Source of the DNA: Scylla paramamosain
Lineage: Eukaryota > Arthropoda > Malacostraca > Decapoda > Portunidae
Assembly (NCBI RefSeq): GCF_035594125.1
Contig: NC_087166.1
Coordinates: forward strand, 17,012,766 to 17,076,765
DNA length: 64,000 bases
Direction of reading: 5' to 3'
This document shows positions 57,758 to 64,000 of this stretch, piece after piece. The translations under genes and the position numbers were made by a program. Position 1 is the first letter of the stretch. Each line of letters opens with the position of its first letter. The notes under the pieces were generated by a model, which did not search any database, was not told the DNA's origin, and saw only the letters and a program-made list of their open reading frames with translations.

Positions 57758-58171
57758 CTAAAAGAGGATGACCAAGAAAAGCCAGAAGATCACCAGTAGA
57801 GCGACCTTGACGGAACCCATACTGGTGATCAGATAGAAAGTTGTGAAGTGATAGATGTTTAAATTCTTTCTCTTGAGGATAGATTCAAAAACTTTAGATA
57901 GGCAAGAAATTAAAGTAATAGGACGGTAGTTTGAGGGATTAGAACGGTTACCCTTTTTAGGAACAGGTTGAATATAGGCAAACTTCCAGAAAGAAGGAAA
58001 GGTAGATGTTGACAGACGGAGCTGAAAGAGTTCGACTAGGCAAGGTGCAAGCACGGAGGCACAGTTTCGGAGAACAATAGGAGAGACCCCATCAGGTCCA
58101 TAAGCCTTCTGAGGGTTTAGGCCAGCGAGGGCGTGGAAAACATCATTGCGAAGAATTTTAATGGGTGGCAT
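57758..58171 (-). pseudogene. LINE reverse transcriptase, N-terminal part
   Basis: 137 codons covering the finger region: KAYGPDGVSP, FWKFAYIQPVPKKG and SNYRPITLISCLSKVFE are characteristic RT blocks of APE-type LINEs. The frame drifts to unrelated hydrophobic residues after ILKRKNL, and the central palm motif with the first Asp is broken up between this piece and the next. Confidence 0.8.
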
Positions 58172-58636
58172 GAAGTAGTCAGAGGGTAGAGGAGAGGAGG
58201 AACAAGCCCAGAATCGTCCAAGGTAGAATTTTTAGCAAAGGTTTGAGCGAAGAGTTCAGCTTTAGAAATAAATGTGATAGCACTGGTGCCATCTGGTTGA
58301 AATAGAGGAGGGAAAGAAGAAAAAGCAAAGTTATTGGAGATATTTTTGGCTAGATGCCAGAAATCACGAGGGGAGTTAGATCTTGAAAGGTTTTGACATT
58401 TTCTGTTAATGAAGGAGTTTTTGGCTAGTTGGAGGGACTTGGCATGGTTCCGGGCAGAAATATAAAGTGCATGAGATTCTGGTGATGGAATGCTTTAGTA
58501 CCTTTTGTGGGCCACCTTTCTATCATGTGTAGCACGAGAAGAAGCTCTGTTAAACCAAGGTTTAGAAGGTTTAGGACGAGAAAAAGAGTGAGGAATGTAC
58601 GCCTCCATGCCAGACACTATCACCTCTGTTATGCGC
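58172..58636 (-). pseudogene. LINE linker between endonuclease and RT, frame broken
   Basis: No long open frame, but short translated pieces in different frames are LINE-like (SRSNSPRDFWHLAKNIS and FAQTFAKNSTLDDSGLVPP on the minus strand). The join to the RT piece needs a frameshift near 58171. Confidence 0.6.
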
Positions 58637-59563
58637 TCAGCACACAAAGACGGAAGCAGTAGTCATTCCAGGAAAATCAGCAAAATACCTCCTCAGGTCT
58701 TCCCAACTAGCAGAGACAATACGCCAGAGGCACCTTCGCTTAGGGTGATCCTGAGGACGGATTGGAGCGATAGGACAAGATAAAGATATGAGATTGTGGT
58801 TGGCGGAGCCCAACGGAGAAAAAAGGGTGACAGCATAAGCAGAAGGATTAGAGATCAGGAAAAGGTCAAGAATGTTGGGCGTATCTCCTAGACGGTTAGG
58901 AATACGAGTAGGGTGTTGCACCAATTCCTCTAGGTCATGGAGGATAGCAAAGTTGTAGGGTAGTTCACCAGGATGGTCAGTGAAGTGAGAGGTAGGCCAA
59001 AGCTGGTGGTGAACATTGAAGTCTCCAAGAATGGAGATCTCTGCAAAAGGGAAGAGGGTCAGAATGTGCTCCACTTTGGAAGTTAAGTAGTCAAAGAATT
59101 TCTTGTAGTCAGAGGAGTTAGGTGAGAGGTATAAAGCACAGATAAATTTAGTATGAGAGTGACTCTGTAGTCGTAGCCAGATGGTGGAAAACTCGGAAGA
59201 TTCAAGAGCGTTAGCACGGGAGCACGTAAAGTCATTGCGCACATAAACGCAGCATCCAGCTTTGGATCGAAAATGAGGATAGAGAAAGTAGAAGGGAACA
59301 GAAAAGGGACTACTGTCAGTTGCCTCAGACACCTGAGTTTTAGTGAGGAAAAGAAGATGAGGTTTAGAAGAGGAGAGGTGGTGTTCTTCAGATTGAAAAT
59401 TAGATCTTAGACCGCGAATGTTGCAGAAGTTAATGAAGAAAAATTTGAGGGGGGGGGGGGTGTCAAGACACTTAGGGTCGTCGACAGAAAGGCAGTCCGA
59501 CCTGGGGACATTTATGGTCCCCTCTTCAGATGGGGACTCCGAGGCTGGTGTAGGAGTCGCCAT
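58637..59563 (-). pseudogene. LINE AP-endonuclease domain (defective)
   Basis: 308 codons from ATG (59563) to a stop at 58637. Recognisable endonuclease features: NIRGLRSNF near residue 47, YVRND, the intact GDFN box ([11 protein letters not shown]) in the middle, and NILDLFLIS. The expected Glu of the LTET box is Lys (LFLTKTQ), and the expected SDH box reads ANH (GSANHNLIS), so two catalytic positions are lost. The frame closes just after RRYFADFPG, apparently by a 1-base deletion, before the linker to the reverse transcriptase. In an intact element this domain nicks the target DNA. Confidence 0.82.
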
Positions 59564-59814
59564 AGTGATTTTAAAATTTTTGAGTGAAGGGTGTGTGTGT
59601 TATTAGGTGCTTGTAGTTTTGTGTGGAGGAAGAGAGTTGTCTTTAGAGGGCAGGCTGTGACTGCCCCCTTGTGTTGTGAGACACAAAGGGAAACGTTCAG
59701 TGAGGTCACAGCTGGGTTTAATGATAAGTTCACAGCACCCCTTGAACAGTGCTTTAGACCTCACTGGGAGAAATTATCGTTTCGGCAGGTGTCTACTGCC
59801 TCCTTCTGAAGGCC

Positions 59815-62800
59815 CATAAACACTTAAAAGACATATTTCTTGAAATATCTATTTTTTTTCGTTTCACCATGCATTTTTGCATTTTGGTACCTAATAATGT
59901 GAAAAAAAACATTGTTAGGTATTATTTCTTTATATAGAGTGCTATTCATGCCTTTTAGCGTACCGGTATCAAAGAAGGTAAAAAAAAAAACATTCTCTCG
60001 TAATGTTCTTTTTATTTCCCCATATAGTGTACTTTCCATACATTTTGGTGGTTTTGTACGTAACAACCTTAAAAACACTCAAAACACGTTTTTTGGTAAA
60101 TTATTGTGTTTTTCTATAATGGATGTTTCTCATATCTTTTAGACTTTTCTTACGTAAGTTCCTAAGTAACAATAAAAGCACGTTTTTTTTTTCCCAAATA
60201 TGTTGCTTTCCATGATTTTTAGCGTTATGGTTCCTAACACACTCCAAAAGACACTTAAAAGACATGATTCTTGAAATGTGATTTTAATATAACACAGATA
60301 TTTGCATGCATTTTAGCAATGAGGTAGCTAACAAAGTGAAAACACTCAAAATACACGTTTTTGGTAGTGTTCTCTTTCTCCATAGAGAATGCAACTGAAC
60401 TATTTTTCCATATTCCTACCTAAAAAGCTAAAAAAAATAGTTATTAAACACGTTTTTCATAATCTCCTTTTTATTTCCCCATTAAAAGAGGTTTCCATGC
60501 ACTCACAATACACGTTTTTGGTAGCTTAATTTTGTATATAAGTAAACTGCGTTTCCTTATATAGAGTTCTTCAAAAGAAACATATTAGCGTTTTGGAACC
60601 TATTTGAAAAAAAAAAAAACGCTTATAGCTTGTTTATTGTTTTGTTTTCATTCCATAGTGGTCTTTACGCTTTTGACCCCTTAGAAGCTCAGAAACACTC
60701 ATTCTACACGTTTCAGCATGCTTTGCATGCATTTTGGTGTTTTGGTACGTAACAAAGTGAAAAACACTGAAAATAAACGCTTTTAGTAATTTTGTTGTGT
60801 TTCTTCATATAGAGTGCTATTCACGCGTTTTTTTTTTTTTTTTATGTTTTAGTATCTAAAAATCTGAAGAAAAAAAAACATAATACAAGTTTCTTGTGAT
60901 GTCTTTTCATTTTCCCATATAGGGTGCTTTGCATCCATTTTAGCGTTTTGGTACCGGACAATGTAAAAGCGATCAAAATAGCGGTTTTTGGTAATGTTAT
61001 TGTTTTTCCATATAAAGAGCTATTCGTGGATTTTACCGTTTTGGTACTTAAGCTCAGGAACACTTATAATACACGTTTCTTTTAATATTTTTTTTTTCAT
61101 TTCCGAAATAAAGTACTTTCCATGAATTTTTGGCATTTTTGTACGTAGCAAGCAGAAAAAAAAAGAAAAAAATACACGCTTGTTTTTTTTTTTTTTTTGA
61201 GTGCTTTCCATGCATTTTATTGTTTTGGTGCGTAACAGACTAAAAAACACCCAGAGGCATTTTTTCTGGTAATGTCGTTTCTTTTCCCCATATAGAGTAC
61301 TTTGTATGCATTTTGGCGCTTTGAGACCTAACATTGTGAAAAATACTCTAACGAAAACTTCTTAGTAATGTTTTGTTCCTCCATATAGCGAGGTATTGAC
61401 GCATTTTAGTTTTGGTAATTAGAAGCTCAAAACACAATACACCTTTCTGGTAATATCCTTTCGTGTCCCCATACAGTGTGCTTTCCATGAATTTGCCGAT
61501 TTGGTACCTAGCATTATAAAAACACTCAAAATAGACATTTTTAGCGATGTTGTTCTATTTCTCCATGTTAAGTACTCTTCAATCGTTTAAACGTTTTTGT
61601 ACCTAAGTGGCTCAGGAATACTTGTAATATCGTTGTAATATTATTGTAATATCGTTTCGTACGTAAAAACCTCATAAATACTGAAAAAAAATATACGTTT
61701 TTGGTAATGTTATTAAATTTCTACATAAATGGTGCTTGCATGGATTTTTATATTGCATGGAGTTTGCGTAAGAAGCTCAAAAACTCTCATAAAGCACATT
61801 TTTTTTTTAGACACTCAAAAGACATGCTTTTAGTTATTTCTATACTTTTTACCGTTTTGGTGCGTCAAACGATGAAAAACAGTAAATTAAGCAAGTTTCT
61901 GGCAATGTCCTTTCGTTTTCGCATTGAAAGATCTTTGCATGCATTTTGGAATTTTGGTACCTATGTGAAAAGCACAAAAAAAAGAAGTTTTTTATAGTAT
62001 TATTCGGTTTCTACATATAAAGTGTTATTCAAGCGGTTTTTTTTTTTACCTATGGTCAATAACACTCATAATAAACGTTTTTGGTAATTACGTCTTGTTT
62101 CACATTTTTTTACCCAACAAAATGAAAATTATTCAAAATACACTTTTTCGATAATGTTATTCTGTTTGCCCACATGGGGTGTTTTGCATGCTTTTAACGT
62201 TTTGATACCTAAGAAGCTCAAAAAGACGCAAAATATGCGCTTTTCGTAATATTATTTTTTTCCATATAGTGTTATTCACACGTCTTTTTGTGGTTTTTTT
62301 TATTATTATTATTCCAAAGAAGCTCAGAATAATGAAAAAAAAAAATTTGGAGGGATGTATCGTTTTATTTCACGTTTTTTTTTTTTTTTTTAGCGTTTTG
62401 GTACCTAACACTCTCAAAAGCACTTTAAATACTCTTTTCTGATAGTGTCGTTTTGTTTCCCAATACAGGGTGCTTTTCGTGCATTTTTACGTTTTCGTAC
62501 CTAACATCATGAAAAACAATCAAAATACAAGTTTTTAGTAATGTTTTTTTTTTTTCTGTTCCTCCATACAGAGTGTTATTCACCCATTTTTCCGTTTTGG
62601 TACCTAAGCTCAAAAACACTTATTATACACAAATCTCACAATGTCCTTTCGTTTCCTCATATAGAGTGGTTTGCAAGCATTTTTGCGTTTTGATACACGT
62701 TTTTGGTAACGTTGTTCTTTTCAAATGGTGTGATTTGCATGCATTTTGGCGTTTTGTTACCTTACAAGGTGAAAAAAACACTTAAAACACACGTTTTTAG

Positions 62801-64000
62801 TATTATTGTTCTCTTTCTCCATATAAAGTACTGTTCACTTGTTTTAGCGTTTTCTTACCTGAGAAGCTCAAAAACAATCATTGTACACGTTTCTGGTAAA
62901 ATTCTTTCGTTTCCCATCATAAGGTACTTTGCATGCCTTTTGGCGTTTTTTTTTTTTTTTGCGTAAGAAGTTCAATAACATTATAAATTCACGATTTTGT
63001 TAATGTTATTATGCTTGTCCATGAAATGTATTTTGCAGGTATTTGAGTATTTCACTATTTGAGTATTTCGTTTTGTTACCTAATAATATATACAAAAAAA
63101 AAAAAAAAACTGTGAAAATACACGTTTTTCGTAATGTTGTTTTGTTTCTTCATATTGAATGGTATTCACACGTTTTAGCATTTCGGTACCTAAGAATCTT
63201 TAAAAAAACACTTATAATATGCATTTCTGATATCATTTTGTTTCATAATATAGGGTAATTTCGAAGCATTTTGACGTTTTGGTAACTAACAATGTGAAAT
63301 ACTCTCAAGCTTTTTAGAGTTTTGATGCCTAAAACGCTCATAAACATTCAAAAAACACAATTCTGCAAATCTCGATTCCTTCCTCATATTGGGTGCTTTA
63401 CATGCATTTTGGCGTTTTGGTACCTAACAATGTGTCATGCTTTAAAAATACCCGTTTTTTTCGTAATGTTGTTTTCCTTCTCCATAATGAGTGCTTTTCA
63501 TGCTTTTTCGTGTTTTGGTACCCAAGAAGCTAAAAAAAATCCTCGCTCTACACGTTTCTCGTAACATCTTTTCGTTACCCCATATAAGTTAATATTTATG
63601 CACTTTTGCGTTTTTCTATGTAACAAGCTCAAAAAAATGGTTTTGGTTTTGGTAATATTATTTTGTTTTTCATGAATTTTAATGCTTTTCAGAATTTTGC
63701 TACGTAAGAAGCTGAAAAAAAACACTAAAAAGACACGTTTTGGATAATATTGTTTTTCATAACCACATTAAGTGCTTTTCATGCTTTTTAACGTTTTGGT
63801 GCCTATTATGCACAAATTCACTCAAGAGAGACGATTCTTGCAATGTTGTTTTCTTTCCCCATTTAAGGGTCTTTCCATGCATTTTGGCGCTTTGGTATCT
63901 AACAATGCGAAAAACACTGTGTGAAACTTTTCACTGTGTGAAAAAAAAACTGTGAAATATATTCAAAATACACGTTTTTGGTCATGGTAATATATTTCTC
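59815..64000 (+). repeat. Satellite array, plus orientation, to the window end
   Basis: Satellite resumes at CATAAACACTTAAAAGACA, in mid-monomer. Plus-oriented monomers of all types continue, with poly(T) expansions such as those near 60831-60843 and 61186-61198 and a short TTGTAATATCG repeat near 61625-61656. No gene seen in this 4.2 kb. Confidence 0.85.

Larger units (their letters stand above)
56531..59814 (-). mobile_element. Decayed non-LTR retrotransposon (APE-type LINE)
   Basis: About 3.3 kb on the minus strand with an AP-endonuclease domain followed by a reverse transcriptase and a C-terminal Cys-containing region, the usual ORF2 order of Jockey/CR1-like LINEs. The 3' end carries a TAAA-rich tail (56531-56562 on the plus strand). 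About 250 bp upstream of the endonuclease ATG is a plausible 5' untranslated region, so the copy may be nearly full length. Several frameshifts and catalytic-residue losses make it non-autonomous. The exact clade is not settled here; its closest resemblance, from memory, is to elements abundant in decapod crustaceans. Confidence 0.88.

Overview
The window is eukaryotic, gene-poor, AT-rich heterochromatin-like DNA, most likely from an arthropod and plausibly a decapod crustacean. Three things point there: a short arthropod-type (TTAGG) telomeric run inside the array (27918-27942), a LINE whose protein resembles those I recall from crab and shrimp genomes, and very long (TA)n arrays. No host protein-coding gene, rRNA or tRNA gene could be supported.

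About 75% of the window is one diverged satellite. Its monomer is roughly 90-97 bp and comes in at least five recognisable types that follow one another in a fixed order, giving a higher-order unit of about 450-480 bp. A second tier of about 0.55 and 1.1 kb units is visible at 30.6-32.1 kb and 41.2-47 kb. I call the strand reading 'GCGTTTTGGTACCTAA' the + orientation. The array changes orientation repeatedly: + 1-981, - 1421-5265, + 5266-5510, - 5511-7975, + 7976-12064, a palindromic cluster 11920-13083, + 13211-25210, - 25315-51822 and + 51823-64000. Several switches lie at (TA)n arrays or at centres of palindromes. Multi-kb inverted duplications are laid over this (1-4130 with 22562-26318; 47245-49968 with 51890-55163), as are a ~535 bp tandem duplication and a third, older copy at 26380-28140.

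Three retroelements interrupt the satellite. The most informative is a complete, apparently very young Ty3/gypsy-type LTR retrotransposon at 32119-41164. It has nearly identical 1357/1353 bp LTRs, a CGTG target duplication inside a satellite monomer, a tRNA-Leu-like primer site carrying a 2-nt insertion, and three coding blocks: an SGNH/GDSL-hydrolase-like ORF, gag, and pol. Gag and pol are in the same frame and separated by a single UGA in the context UGA-CUA-G, so pol is probably made by stop-codon readthrough. Pol carries protease, reverse transcriptase, RNase H and a DD35E integrase with intact catalytic residues; no env-like ORF was seen.

A decayed APE-type LINE lies on the minus strand at about 56531-59814, with catalytic residues lost in both endonuclease and reverse transcriptase. 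A 5'-truncated relative lies at about 43131-43517 on the plus strand.

The many open frames across the satellite and (TA)n arrays are by-products of repeat sequence and are not annotated as genes.
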